A DNA stretch of 64,000 bases from assembly GCF_003605575.1 (NCBI RefSeq), contig NZ_QKNY01000009.1, positions 62,001 to 126,000 of the forward strand. Reading direction: 5' to 3'. Source of the DNA: Halonotius aquaticus (GTDB taxonomy: Archaea > Halobacteriota > Halobacteria > Halobacteriales > Haloferacaceae). The position numbers and the translations under genes were made by a program. Positions 18,575-27,472 of the stretch are shown here, piece after piece. The stretch's first letter is position 1, and every line of letters starts with the position of its first letter. Below the pieces are notes generated by a model, which saw nothing but the letters and a program-made list of their open reading frames with translations, was not told the DNA's origin and ran no database searches.

Positions 18575-19519
18575 TTAGACGTACGTAAACCAGTCGTCGT
18601 GGGCGTCAGTTTTCCGTTCGACGAGATCGAAGAACGCTGACTGGATCTCCTCGGTGACGGGGCCGCGGTCGCCATCGCCGATCTCAACGTTGTCGACCTT
18701 GCGGATCGGGGTGACCTCGGCGGCCGAGCCGGTAAAGAAGAGTTCGTCGGCCGTGTTGAGCTCGCCGCGGCTGATCGTCGCCTGATCGTGGACGGTGTAG
18801 CCAAGTTCCCGGGCCAGCGTGATCACCGTATCACGGGTGATGCCATCGAGGATGCTCTGGGAGAGGCCGGGCGTGTAGAGCTCGCCGTCACGGACGAGAA
18901 ACAGGTTCTCGCCGGGGCCTTCAGCAACCTGGCCCTCCTTGTTGAGGACGATCGCTTCCTGGTAGCCGTTGCGGCGGGCCTCCTCGCCGGCCAGTAGGCT
19001 GTTGACGTAAAGCCCGGTTGTCTTGGCGTTCGTTGGGATCTGACTGGAGGCGTGTTTCCGCCACGAGGAGACCATGACCTCAATACCGTGTTCGAGGGCA
19101 TCCTCGCCAAGATAGGCCCCCCACGGCCAGGTGGCGATGGCGACATCCGTCGGGCAGTCGTCGGGGCTGATCCCGAGACTGCCGTAGCCGAAGTAGGCGA
19201 TCGGCCGGATGTACGCACTGTCGTGATCCTGCCGGCGGAGGAGTTCGAGGGTTGCCTCGGTGAGTTCCTCGCGGTCGTAGGGGATCTCCAACTCGTAGGG
19301 ATCCCCCGAGGCGAAGAACCGATCGAGGTGTTCCTCCCACCGGAAGATGGCCGTCCCGTTTTCGGTATCGTAGGCACGGGCCCCCTCGAAGATCCCCGTC
19401 CCATAGTGGAGGCCGTGGGTGAGGACGTGGATCGTCGCATCGTCCCAGTCGACGAACTCGCCGTTCTGCCAGATCGTCTCGATATCGCCCGCCTCGCGCA
19501 TCTCGTCGAAGGATGCCAT
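18575..19519 (-). CDS. ilvE: branched-chain amino acid aminotransferase
   Basis: PLP-dependent fold type IV enzyme for the last step of Leu, Ile and Val synthesis. The protein is 314 residues from ATG 19517-19519 (MASFDEMREAGDIETIWQNG). Visible blocks are VLTHGLHYGTGIFEGARAY, FRWEEHLDRFFAS, AKTTGLYVNSLLAGEEARRN (with the PLP lysine) and VLNKEGQVAEGPGENLFLV, the diagnostic E-G-x-G-E-N-L-F motif. Eighteen extra in-frame codons upstream contain no family sequence. It appears monocistronic. Confidence 0.95.
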   Translation of the reverse strand: MASFDEMREAGDIETIWQNGEFVDWDDATIHVLTHGLHYGTGIFEGARAYDTENGTAIFRWEEHLDRFFASGDPYELEIPYDREELTEATLELLRRQDHDSAYIRPIAYFGYGSLGISPDDCPTDVAIATWPWGAYLGEDALEHGIEVMVSSWRKHASSQIPTNAKTTGLYVNSLLAGEEARRNGYQEAIVLNKEGQVAEGPGENLFLVRDGELYTPGLSQSILDGITRDTVITLARELGYTVHDQATISRGELNTADELFFTGSAAEVTPIRKVDNVEIGDGDRGPVTEEIQSAFFDLVERKTDAHDDWFTYV

Positions 19520-19609
19520 TGCTACTCTGAACCTTCGGCTACCGATTCTTAACAGTTTGCAACCACCGATCAAAACAGATCGTCTCGCGGCTAAGCAGGC
19601 GGCCGGCGG

Positions 19610-20350
19610 CTACCCCAGTCGGTCGAGGAGGGCCGATCCCTCAACGTAGACAAGGTCGTTGCGCGCCGCGTAGGCGGCCGCATCAGCCGGTGACAACGCG
19701 GTGCCGGTGTCGTCGTCGAGCATCTCACAGACAACGGCTGCCGGCGGCTGGTCGGCCGCCTCGGCGAGGGCGATCCCCAACTCGGTGTGGCCGGCCCGGT
19801 CGGCCAAGAGATTCGGGGCCGCCCGCAGCAGGTGGACGTGACCGGGGCTGCGGAACTCAGTGGCGAAAGTCTCGCCGTCGTAGTCGGCTGTCGCCGCAGC
19901 TGCGCCGAGTTCACTGATCGTCGTTGCCCGGTCTCGGTCGGTGATCCCCGTTTCCGTCGTCCGGTGGTTGACCGTAATCGAGAACGACGAGCGGTCGTCG
20001 TAGCTCAGTTCGTGGTTCTCAGTCGCCGGATGAGTCAGTGCATCTTGGAGGAAGGGCAGGTCGAATCGCTCGGCAACGCTGTCGCCGAGAGCGACACAGA
20101 CGAGCCCGCCGGCGTCGTTGCGGAGTCGCCGAACCGCTGCGGGATCGACCGCGGTCGCTGGATAGACGATATCGGTTTCGCCCTCACGATCAGCAAAATC
20201 GTGGATCAATACCGGCTGGCCCGCACGGAAAGCGTCGATCGCGGCGTCGACACTGTTGGCTGCCTCCCCGTTTTCCATGGGCACACTGCGTGAGGCGTCG
20301 GCGTCAACCCCAGGCGCGTCGCTGTCGGCGTCAGCAGTCGGCGGGCTCAT
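19610..20350 (-). CDS. ribB: 3,4-dihydroxy-2-butanone 4-phosphate synthase
   Basis: Converts ribulose 5-phosphate to the four-carbon precursor of riboflavin. The protein is 246 residues. An acidic N-terminal extension of about 30 residues precedes the family core: [52 protein letters not shown] and [20 protein letters not shown] with the HTELGIALA block. The ATG overlaps the rbkR stop by four bases (ATGA), so it is translated right after the riboflavin kinase/regulator. Confidence 0.94.
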   Translation of the reverse strand: MSPPTADADSDAPGVDADASRSVPMENGEAANSVDAAIDAFRAGQPVLIHDFADREGETDIVYPATAVDPAAVRRLRNDAGGLVCVALGDSVAERFDLPFLQDALTHPATENHELSYDDRSSFSITVNHRTTETGITDRDRATTISELGAAAATADYDGETFATEFRSPGHVHLLRAAPNLLADRAGHTELGIALAEAADQPPAAVVCEMLDDDTGTALSPADAAAYAARNDLVYVEGSALLDRLG

Positions 20351-21057
20351 TTGAGCTCCGCCTCCGCGACGTGGATGGCCAGCATCTCGCCGTCATCGAG
20401 ATCGAGTTCGTCTCTGAGCTTGATGGGCGCGATCAGTTCGAGGTTTTCCTCGTCGTGGTGGGTGCGATCGGGCACGATGATGTGAGCGGGCTCGAAGGCT
20501 CGGCCATCACGTTCGACCGTCGCCGGATAGCAGGTCGCCGCGCCGTAGGTGCGGTCGTCGTCCTCCCAGCTATCGATCGGCACCGACGCCTGCCCCGGGA
20601 GGTCGGCCCGGGCGTGAATGCTTGCGGTATCAAGCTCGACGTTGAGCGTGCCCGGAAACGGCGTGTAGCCGAGGCGGGAGTCGAACTGGCGTTCATACCC
20701 CGGCAGCGAGATGTAGTGTTTGCCCTCGCCCATGCCCGTCGTTACGGTGCCGGTCAGCGTCAACTCCGTCGGCGACTCGAACAGTTGGCGGTAGTCGGCG
20801 TACTCCGAGCGAAGGGCCTGCTCGCCGCCGTCGGTGACCGAAACCAGTTGGCCGTCGGCGACGCGCTCGCGGTCGAGATAGCCGCCGGCCTCAAGCGCCT
20901 GCAGCCGACGGGAAGCGGTCTGTGTCGAGGCATCGAGGCGGTCGCCGAGGCCGCTACAGGAGACGGTCACCGTGCCCGTGAGGCCACCGTCAAGGGCGAC
21001 ATGCTTCAACGCGAGCAGTTCGTCGTGGGTGAGGCTGCCCGCTGCCGATTCTGACAT
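20347..21057 (-). CDS. rbkR: HTH-fused CTP-dependent riboflavin kinase and regulator RbkR
   Basis: A 236-residue two-domain protein. Residues about 1-80 form a winged HTH ([38 protein letters not shown]). The remainder is the archaeal CTP-dependent riboflavin kinase domain (DUF120): [55 protein letters not shown] and [14 protein letters not shown]. In other euryarchaea such fusions are bifunctional, making FMN and repressing riboflavin genes. The ATG at 21055-21057 is chosen over one at 21108. It overlaps ribB and has a candidate operator just upstream. Confidence 0.93.
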   Translation of the reverse strand: MSESAAGSLTHDELLALKHVALDGGLTGTVTVSCSGLGDRLDASTQTASRRLQALEAGGYLDRERVADGQLVSVTDGGEQALRSEYADYRQLFESPTELTLTGTVTTGMGEGKHYISLPGYERQFDSRLGYTPFPGTLNVELDTASIHARADLPGQASVPIDSWEDDDRTYGAATCYPATVERDGRAFEPAHIIVPDRTHHDEENLELIAPIKLRDELDLDDGEMLAIHVAEAELK

Positions 21058-21077
21058 AGCTAGGGGAAGGTGATCGA

Positions 21078-21097
21078 GTGTGATAAGCATATCGCAC
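21078..21097. promoter_or_regulatory. candidate RbkR operator (imperfect palindrome)
   Basis: The half-sites GTGTGATA and TATCGCAC are inverted repeats with one mismatch, separated by AGCA. They are centred about 30 bp upstream of the rbkR start, where a TATA box or transcription start would lie. The position suits autoregulation of the rbkR-ribB unit by the HTH of RbkR. The assignment is inferred from position and symmetry only. Confidence 0.45.
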
Positions 21098-21239
21098 ATG
21101 GAACGCATCTCAAAATTGTTATAGATTGTCCGTCGAAATCGGCTTCGTTACCGTCGTTTAGGGAGCCTGCGTTGAAGACCCCTCTGATCGCGGGTGTCGC
21201 TTCGGAAGGCCCTTTAGCACCGACCGGAAACCCGACGGC

Positions 21240-22997
21240 ATGTTCAGAGCCTTTCGCGCGGAGGTCGCCGACGCCCTGACGGCGGGCTTGGAGTCACTTG
21301 AGTTGCCGACCGGCGACCTTGGGATCGAGGAGCCGCCCGAAGATCTTGACGCGACGCTGGCCTCAAGTGTCGCCTTCCGACTGGCCGGCGAGTTGGAGAC
21401 CGCACCGCCACAAGCCGCCGCCGAACTGGCTGCCGCCATCGACTCGGCTGACTACGAGTACATCGGTGCGGTGACCACGAAAGGCCCATACATCAACTTT
21501 CGGACGACCGACCGATACCGACAGGAGACGGTTGAGGCCGCACAAGCCGACGACTACGGCCACCTCCCAGAACGGGACGAATCAGTCGTCGTCGAACACA
21601 CGAGCGCGAATCCGACCGGCCCGGTACATGTCGGCCGCGCCCGGAACCCGATCCTCGGCGACGCAGTCGCCAACACCCTCGATATGGCGGGCTACGACGT
21701 GGAACGCCACTACTACGTCAACGACGCCGGCCGCCAGATGGCCGTCTTCACCTGGGCCTACGAGAAGTTTGACGAAAGCGACCTCGACAGCGAGCCGGCC
21801 CGCGACCGCGCGGAGTATGATCTGGTGCGGTACTACCGCAAAGGAAACTCGTTCCTCGAAGACGCCGACGAGGCCACGACCGAGGCCGCCGAGGATGAGA
21901 TCGCCGCGATCATGCAGGGACTGGAAGCCGGCGACGAGGACACCTACGAGCGCGTCGGCGAGGTCGTCGACACCGTCCTCGGTGGAATGAAAGACTGTCT
22001 CGCCCGCCTGCCCGCCGAGTTCGATGAGTTCGTCAAGGAGACGCGATTCATGCGAGACGGCTCGACCGACGATGTCGCCGCCCGGCTCAAAGACAGCGAG
22101 TACGCCGTCTACGACGAGGAGGCCTGGCAGCTCGAATTGGATGCGTTCGGCATCGACAAAAACCTCGTCTTCCTGCGCTCCGACGAAACGAGCCTCTATA
22201 CAACCCGTGATCTCGCCCACCACGAGTGGAAGTTCGCCAACTTCGACCGCGCGGTGACCGTCCTCGGCGAGGATCACAAACTCCAGGCCAGCCAGCTCCA
22301 GGCGACGCTGGACATCCTCGGCAACGATCCCGACCGGCTCGACGACGTGATCTACTCGTACGTCAATCTCCCGGAGGGGAAGATGAGCACCCGCCGGGGA
22401 ACCGGCGTCATGCTCGATGATCTGTTGGACGAGGCGATCGACCGCGCCCGCGAGGAGGTCGAGGATCGCCTCGGCGACCGCATCCGCGACGACGACCTCG
22501 ACGAGGAGGATATCGAACGCATCGCCCACCAGGTCGGAATCGGCGCGGTGCGCTACGATATCGTCTCGAAACAGCCGACAAAGGGGATCACGTTCAAATG
22601 GGATGAGGCACTCGACTTTGAGGCCCAGTCGGCTCCCTACGTCCAGTACGTCCACGCCCGCTGTTGTGGGATTCTCGACGAAGCCGACGGCGAGCCAACC
22701 GCCGAGGACATCGACAGCACGGCGTTGTCGACACCGGAGGAAGCCGCGTTGATCGATGCGATCGCCCGGTTTCCGGCAGTCATCGAAGACGCGGCCGACG
22801 AATGCAAACCCCACCGCGTGGCGACCTACACCCGCGAGGTTGCCGACGCGTTCAACGCCTTCTATCGGTCGTGTCCGGTGTTGTCAGCCGACACAGCAGC
22901 GACCCGTCGCTCGCGGCTCGCGCTTGTCGCCGCCGCACAGCACGCTGTCGCCAACGCGTTGGCCGTCCTCGGCGTCGAGGCCCCCGACTCGATGTAG
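21240..22997 (+). CDS. argS: arginyl-tRNA synthetase
   Basis: Attaches arginine to tRNA-Arg. The protein is 585 residues. Family blocks are the N-terminal additional domain ([17 protein letters not shown]), [20 protein letters not shown] with HVGR as the HIGH motif, [29 protein letters not shown], and [20 protein letters not shown] with KMSTR as the KMSKS equivalent. The C-terminal anticodon-binding domain ends with [20 protein letters not shown]. The start ATG 21240-21242 fits. A tiny antisense gene begins immediately after its stop. Confidence 0.96.
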   Translation: MFRAFRAEVADALTAGLESLELPTGDLGIEEPPEDLDATLASSVAFRLAGELETAPPQAAAELAAAIDSADYEYIGAVTTKGPYINFRTTDRYRQETVEAAQADDYGHLPERDESVVVEHTSANPTGPVHVGRARNPILGDAVANTLDMAGYDVERHYYVNDAGRQMAVFTWAYEKFDESDLDSEPARDRAEYDLVRYYRKGNSFLEDADEATTEAAEDEIAAIMQGLEAGDEDTYERVGEVVDTVLGGMKDCLARLPAEFDEFVKETRFMRDGSTDDVAARLKDSEYAVYDEEAWQLELDAFGIDKNLVFLRSDETSLYTTRDLAHHEWKFANFDRAVTVLGEDHKLQASQLQATLDILGNDPDRLDDVIYSYVNLPEGKMSTRRGTGVMLDDLLDEAIDRAREEVEDRLGDRIRDDDLDEEDIERIAHQVGIGAVRYDIVSKQPTKGITFKWDEALDFEAQSAPYVQYVHARCCGILDEADGEPTAEDIDSTALSTPEEAALIDAIARFPAVIEDAADECKPHRVATYTREVADAFNAFYRSCPVLSADTAATRRSRLALVAAAQHAVANALAVLGVEAPDSM

Positions 22998-23126
22998 CTA
23001 GGCGACCGGCAGTAGGAAGAAGATGCTCCCGCCGACAAAGTTGATCGCGCCGATGGCACCGCCAAGCGACAGTAAGAGGAAGAACACGATCCACCACAGC
23101 GGAACACTCCCATCGTTGTCTGCCAT
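22998..23126 (-). CDS. 42-aa single- or double-pass membrane peptide
   Basis: A short ORF, MADNDGSVPLWWIVFFLLLS then LGGAIGAINFVGGSIFFLLP and VA. A short acidic N-terminus precedes a WW-anchored hydrophobic stretch, a Gly-rich turn and a second hydrophobic stretch. Its stop abuts the argS stop with no gap, and the frame holds no internal stop. Coding potential rests on the sensible membrane pattern. A minus-strand location upstream of the MinD-like gene's terminus gives no functional hint. Confidence 0.5.
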   Translation of the reverse strand: MADNDGSVPLWWIVFFLLLSLGGAIGAINFVGGSIFFLLPVA

Positions 23127-23165
23127 ACGCCGGTGTGGCCACGCCGTGAGTAAGAACGTATCGCT

Positions 23166-24863
23166 CTAGCCGAAAAACAGCCGCCGGAAGAAGCCCTTTG
23201 TCTCATCGTCATCGTCGTCCGATTGTTCATCGGCGGCTGGCTCATCGGTGCCACCACCGAGTTCGGTCGTCATCGTCGAGGGCTCGTCGGGGGTCGGCGA
23301 CGATCCACCTTCGGCGTCGGGGATCAGCGGCTCATCGCTCTCACTATCGTCGCTATCGGCTGGCTCGTCGGACACCGCAGCCGTCGACTCACTGCCGGCC
23401 GACTCGGCCGGTTCGTCGTCGACCTCGTCGCCGACATCCTCGTCGCGGAACGGGATGGCTTCCTCTGCCGGGGCGGCTGCGTCACCTGTTTCGGGATCAG
23501 GCGTCGGCTCGGCGTCGTCAGCGAAGTCGTCGTCAGCCGATGGATCAGGCGTGATCCCCTCGGCTACGTCGGCAACCGGCGAGGACGCGTCGGGCTCGCC
23601 CTCAGTGATCGTCTCGGTTGTCGGCTCCGGTGTCACCCCATCGTCGGTATCGGCGTCGGCCGCTGCCGGTTCTGTGTCATCACCCTTATCGTCCGTATCA
23701 GCCGCGTCGACCGATGGCTGGTTAGTCTCGGGGTCGTCGACGTCTTCTGGGGCTGTCGTCGACTCGTCGTCGGCATCCGACATGGCCGCCGCCTCGTCGG
23801 CCAACTGCTCGTCAACATCAATTCCGGTGCCGGTGGCCGCTTCTGCCCACTTCGATTCAGCTTCGGGCACCTGTCGCTCGTCGCTATCGGCGTCGGTGTC
23901 GGCTTGATCGGCTGCTGACGCAGCCAGTTCTGGATCGGTGTCGACTTCGGCAGTTGCGTCAGTTGATGTGTCAGCGGTCGCTGCTGTGTCGGCTGGCTCA
24001 GTGTCGGCTGCATCTGTGTCGGCTGGCTCAGTGTCGGCTGCATCAGTGTCGGCTGGCTCAGCGTCGGCTGCGTCAGTATCGACTGTCTCGGCGTCGACCG
24101 CGTCGGCGTCCGCTGGCGAATCAGGGGCTGTCGCCGCGGGCTCGGATTCGGGCGGAGCCTCGGGTTCGATGCCGGTGAGTTCGGCGACGAGTTCGCGGTA
24201 GGCCGCGGCGGCGGGGCTGTTGGGGGCGTACGTCGACAGCGGTTCGCCGACCGCCAAGGAATCGCGGACTGCCTCGTCTTCCGGAATCGACGCCAGCACC
24301 GTCGCCGCGAGGGTTCCGGTCGCAAGCTCAGAAACCGGCGTCGATGCGTCGGTGCGGGTCATGACCGCGCCGGCGACGGTGCCGCCGAGCTGTTCGGTGA
24401 GCTGGCGGGTCTTTTCGGTGTCGCGGAGCGCGTCGCGCTCGGGCGTCGACACCAACAGGACTTCATCGGCAAGCGACAGCGGAAGGCTCGTCTCGTGGCT
24501 GACGCCCGCACCGACATCGATCAGGACGTAATCGGCCTGTGAGTGGGTGCGGAGCACCGAGGGAAGATTTTCGGGCTCAGCCGAGGCGTACGAGGAGAGG
24601 GCGGTGTCACCGGGGACGACGTAGACGCCGCCAGGGCCTTCGTAGGTCGCTTCAGAGGTCTTGGCGGTGCCACTGAGGACATCGTGGAGCGTTGTCGGTG
24701 GAGACTCGATCCCGAGGGCCGCTCCGAGATTTGCCATGCCGATGTCGCCGTCGATCACTACGACATCAGCTCCGGTCTCGGCGAGGATCGCTCCAAGGTT
24801 CGCCGTTGTCGTCGTCTTGCCAACGCCCCCTTTCGCGCTGGCGACCGCGAAGACCCGTGCCAT
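23166..24863 (-). CDS. MinD-family ATPase with long acidic C-terminal extension (MinD4-like)
   Basis: A 565-residue protein. Residues 1-235 are a ParA/MinD ATPase with deviant Walker A KGGVGKTTTT (residues 11-20), switch VVVIDGDIGMANLGAALG and YVLIDVGAGVSHE. The next 300 or so residues are low-complexity and Asp/Glu/Thr/Ala-rich, including a tandem decapeptide repeat. The last residues KGFFRRLFFG form a basic-aromatic amphipathic tip likely to touch the membrane. Haloferax MinD4, which positions archaella and chemosensory arrays, has a similar extended C-terminus. The equivalence is an inference from architecture. No motility genes are nearby. Confidence 0.8.
   Translation of the reverse strand: MARVFAVASAKGGVGKTTTTANLGAILAETGADVVVIDGDIGMANLGAALGIESPPTTLHDVLSGTAKTSEATYEGPGGVYVVPGDTALSSYASAEPENLPSVLRTHSQADYVLIDVGAGVSHETSLPLSLADEVLLVSTPERDALRDTEKTRQLTEQLGGTVAGAVMTRTDASTPVSELATGTLAATVLASIPEDEAVRDSLAVGEPLSTYAPNSPAAAAYRELVAELTGIEPEAPPESEPAATAPDSPADADAVDAETVDTDAADAEPADTDAADTEPADTDAADTEPADTAATADTSTDATAEVDTDPELAASAADQADTDADSDERQVPEAESKWAEAATGTGIDVDEQLADEAAAMSDADDESTTAPEDVDDPETNQPSVDAADTDDKGDDTEPAAADADTDDGVTPEPTTETITEGEPDASSPVADVAEGITPDPSADDDFADDAEPTPDPETGDAAAPAEEAIPFRDEDVGDEVDDEPAESAGSESTAAVSDEPADSDDSESDEPLIPDAEGGSSPTPDEPSTMTTELGGGTDEPAADEQSDDDDDETKGFFRRLFFG
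23986..24075. repeat. 3 x 30-bp tandem repeat within the MinD-like gene
   Basis: Three consecutive 30-bp units begin GTGTCGGCTGGCTCAG on the plus strand. Units one and two differ at one base and the third has drifted further. On the coding strand they give three acidic Ala-Asp-Thr-Glu-Pro decapeptides in the linker. They are probably variable in copy number between strains through slippage. Confidence 0.8.
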
Positions 24864-24948
24864 ACAGTCGTTGTACCACGACGCGACTATAAAAGGTGTC
24901 CCTCAGTGCAACGTGGTGCACATCACAATCGGCTGTTCAGTTCGAAAA

Positions 24949-25122
24949 ACGTCCTGACGGAGCGACTGCTGAGCGAAGCGAAGCCGTCCGAAGGAATGAA
25001 CGTCCTGACGGAGATTTGAACTCACTCGCTCACTCCGTTCGCTCGCTGCTCAAATCTCCGCGTACTCCGTTTTCGCCGACACGGACGCCTCGCTGCGCTC
25101 GGCGTTATTGTGTCGGCGAAAA
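24949..25122. repeat. tRNA-Arg 3'-end fragment copies and two inverted repeats
   Basis: Downstream of tRNA-Arg, the tRNA's terminal sequence recurs. A 12-base copy (GTCCTGACGGAG) starts at 24951, and a 22-base copy (GTCCTGACGGAG plus ATTTGAACTC) starts at 25002. The second copy also starts an 11-bp perfect inverted repeat, CGGAGATTTGA at 25009-25019 with its complement at 25050-25060. A second inverted repeat pairs TTTTCGCCGACAC at 25070-25082 with 25110-25122. These look like remnants of integration or tRNA-derived duplication. One hairpin might also act in 3' processing or termination. Confidence 0.6.
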
Positions 25123-25124
25123 AC

Positions 25125-25196
25125 GTCCTGACGGAGATTTGAACTCCGGTCCCTGGCTCCGCAAGCCAAGAGGATAGTCCACTACCCTATCAGGAC
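25125..25196 (-). tRNA. tRNA-Arg (anticodon GCG)
   Basis: A 72-nt cloverleaf on the minus strand. The acceptor arm GTCCTGA pairs with TCAGGAC. The anticodon stem is TTGGC/GCCAG around loop TTGCGGA, giving anticodon GCG for Arg CGC codons, which are common here. The T arm is CGGAG-TTCAAAT-CTCCG. No 3' CCA is encoded, so CCA must be added. A TATA-like CTTAAGTAAAC lies about 25-35 nt upstream. Its 3' end is partly duplicated twice within 175 bp downstream. Confidence 0.92.
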
Positions 25197-25400
25197 TCAC
25201 CTCTTCGTACCCGTGGTTTACTTAAGACGGTTACGGTACGGCGGCCACCCACCTGAGGTTTTTATCTGATACCGACACACCCCCGCCATGCGCACCCAAA
25301 ACACGGCGACTGGCGGCCGATCGAGGTCAACGTCGACCGCCCACGAACCGAGCCAAGGACAACGCTTAACCGGGAACTACCCCTGCCACTGTGTATACCT

Positions 25401-26924
25401 ATGGGTGTCATAGCGGACGAATACGAGGCCCTCGACACCGACGTGTCGCTCGAAGAGTTCCGGGAAGCCGTCGAGGACAAGGTCGAACAGATGGGTGGGC
25501 TGGCCGACGAGGAGACAGCCGCGAAACTGATCGCCCACGAGCTGAAAGACGAGGAGGTCAACGGCATCGCCGATATCGAACCCGGCATGGACGAGGTGAA
25601 ATTCCTCGGCAAGGTCGTCTCGATCGGCGAGCTCCGAACGTTCGAACGCGACGAGGAAGACGCAGAGGATGGCCGGGTCGTCAACCTCGAAGTCGCCGAC
25701 GAGACAGGCCGGATCCGGATCTCGATGTGGGACAAGCTGGCGGTCTCAGCAGTTGGCGACCCAGAAGCCGACACACACGGCGAGATCGAGGTCGGCGACG
25801 TGTTGCGGATCGCCGGCCGGCCGAAAGAGGGGTACAACGGCGTTGAGGTCAGCGTCAACAAGGCCGAACCCGACGATGACGCCGAACTCGACGTGGAAAC
25901 CCAGGAGATGTATCGCGTCGAAGATCTCTCGATGGGAGTGTCGGATGTCAACCTCAAGGGAACTATTCTCGATGTGGGCACGGTTCGAACCTTCGACCGC
26001 GATGACGGCTCCGAGGGGCAAGTATCAAATCTGTCGGTTGGCGACCCCACAGGCCGGGTTCGCGTGACGCTGTGGGACGAGCAGGCACCCCTTGTCTCTG
26101 AGTTCACCGACGGCCAATCGGTCGAAATCGTCGACGGCTACGTCAAAGAACGGGACGGCAGCCTCGAACTCCATGTCGGCTCCCGCGGCGCGGTCGAGAC
26201 GATCGATGAGGAGATCGAATACGTTCCTGAGACGACCGACATCGAGAGCGTCGAGATCGGCCAGACGGTCGACATCGCCGGCGGCGTCATCGAAGCCGAC
26301 TCGAAACGTACCTTCGACCGCGACGATGGCTCTGAGGGCCAGGTTCGCAACATCCGCCTCCGCGATGAGACTGACGACATGCGGGTCGCGCTGTGGGGCG
26401 AGAAGGCCGACAAAGACATCGAGTTGGCCGACCACGTGCTTGTGACCGACGCAGAGATCCAGGAGGGCTGGCAGGACGACCTCGAAGCCTCCGCCGGCTG
26501 GCAGTCAACGGTGACCGTTCTTGACAGCGAGGCCGACGCCGGCGACACGGCCGAAACAACAGGCTCGGCTACCGACTCAAGCGCAAGTGCGGAAACCGGA
26601 CTTTCGGCGTTCGAGGACGCCGACGGTGACGAGACCAGCGAGGACTCAACGGCTGCCGATGATGCCGCCGCTGAGGCCGCGGCTGCGACGGCAGGAACCG
26701 ACACAACGACCGGCGGCGAAGCCAGCGGGGCCGCGGCGACCACACAGGTCAGCGAGACCGTCGAGTTCACCGGCACCGTCGTCCAAGCCGGCAGTCCAAT
26801 CATCCTCGACAACGGCACCGAAACCCGACAGATCGAGGCCGACACCGACCTCCGACTCGGCGAAGAGGTGACCGTCCGCGGCACCGAAACCGACGGCACG
26901 ATCGACGCCGACGACGTCTTCTAA
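25401..26924 (+). CDS. rpa2: replication protein A, multi-OB single-stranded DNA-binding protein
   Basis: Coats single-stranded DNA in replication and repair. The protein is 507 residues with at least three OB-folds. Each has a repeated signature: FLGKVVSIGELRTFERDEED, LKGTILDVGTVRTFDRDDGS and GGVIEADSKRTFDRDDGSEG, each followed by a V-x-L/I-x-D-x-T-G-R-I/V-R-x-x-L/M-W pattern. A helical N-terminus precedes the OBs, then an acidic Ala/Thr/Asp linker and a small C-terminal OB-like block. There is no zinc finger, as in haloarchaeal Rpa2. The histone and deacetylase genes follow on the same strand, an order I recall from Haloferax. Confidence 0.92.
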   Translation: MGVIADEYEALDTDVSLEEFREAVEDKVEQMGGLADEETAAKLIAHELKDEEVNGIADIEPGMDEVKFLGKVVSIGELRTFERDEEDAEDGRVVNLEVADETGRIRISMWDKLAVSAVGDPEADTHGEIEVGDVLRIAGRPKEGYNGVEVSVNKAEPDDDAELDVETQEMYRVEDLSMGVSDVNLKGTILDVGTVRTFDRDDGSEGQVSNLSVGDPTGRVRVTLWDEQAPLVSEFTDGQSVEIVDGYVKERDGSLELHVGSRGAVETIDEEIEYVPETTDIESVEIGQTVDIAGGVIEADSKRTFDRDDGSEGQVRNIRLRDETDDMRVALWGEKADKDIELADHVLVTDAEIQEGWQDDLEASAGWQSTVTVLDSEADAGDTAETTGSATDSSASAETGLSAFEDADGDETSEDSTAADDAAAEAAAATAGTDTTTGGEASGAAATTQVSETVEFTGTVVQAGSPIILDNGTETRQIEADTDLRLGEEVTVRGTETDGTIDADDVF

Positions 26925-27040
26925 AATCGGTCGGCAGCGGGCGCAGACTGTCATCAACGGGATGAAGCCGACAGCCGCGACCGTCGGCAACAGCGAGGAC
27001 AACGGAAAGCATTATACGACCCACAACCGGGTATGTGGGT

Positions 27041-27472
27041 ATGAGTGTCGAGTTGCCGTTCGCCCCGGTTGATGCGATTATTCGGCGCAACGCTGGCTCA
27101 CTCCGGGTGAGCGCCGACGCCGCCGAGGCGTTGGCCACACGTGTCCAACAACACGGGGCAACCCTGGCGGTGGGAGCCGCCGAGGCGGCAACCGCCGACG
27201 GCCGGAAAACGCTGATGGCGACCGATTTCGGCGTCGAAACGGTCGTCGATCGTGAGAGCCTCGAACTCCCGATCGCCCCCGTCGATCGGATCGCCAGACT
27301 GGAAATCGACGACAGCTACCGGGTGTCGATGGACGCCCGGATCGCCCTGGCAGATATTCTTGAGGATTACGCCGACAACGTTGCCGCCGCCGCTGTCACC
27401 CTCGCCCACCACGCCGACCGACGCACCGTACAGGCCGACGACATCGAGACCTACTTTTCGCTCTTCGAATAA
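27041..27472 (+). CDS. hstA: doublet archaeal histone (two fused histone folds)
   Basis: A DNA-packaging protein of 143 residues with two histone folds in one chain. Fold 1 is LPFAPVDAIIRRNAGSLRVS to about residue 65, and fold 2 is LPIAPVDRIARLEIDDSYRV to TVQADDIETYFSLFE. Both carry the PxAPVxRI/AII start and the R-T/K-x-x-x-D end block. The acidic composition is typical of halophiles. The ATG at 27041 is preferred over a GTG six bases upstream. Its TAA shares one base with the ATG of the deacetylase gene, so the two are translationally coupled. Confidence 0.95.
   Translation: MSVELPFAPVDAIIRRNAGSLRVSADAAEALATRVQQHGATLAVGAAEAATADGRKTLMATDFGVETVVDRESLELPIAPVDRIARLEIDDSYRVSMDARIALADILEDYADNVAAAAVTLAHHADRRTVQADDIETYFSLFE

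Noticed and set aside
21582-22814. 410-codon minus-strand frame opposite argS
   Set aside because: Mirror of ArgRS codons; no family motif and no start signal.
23986-24075. Possible CRISPR-like repeats
   Set aside because: Three direct 30-bp units with no spacers, in frame inside the MinD-like gene; simply coding tandem repeats.
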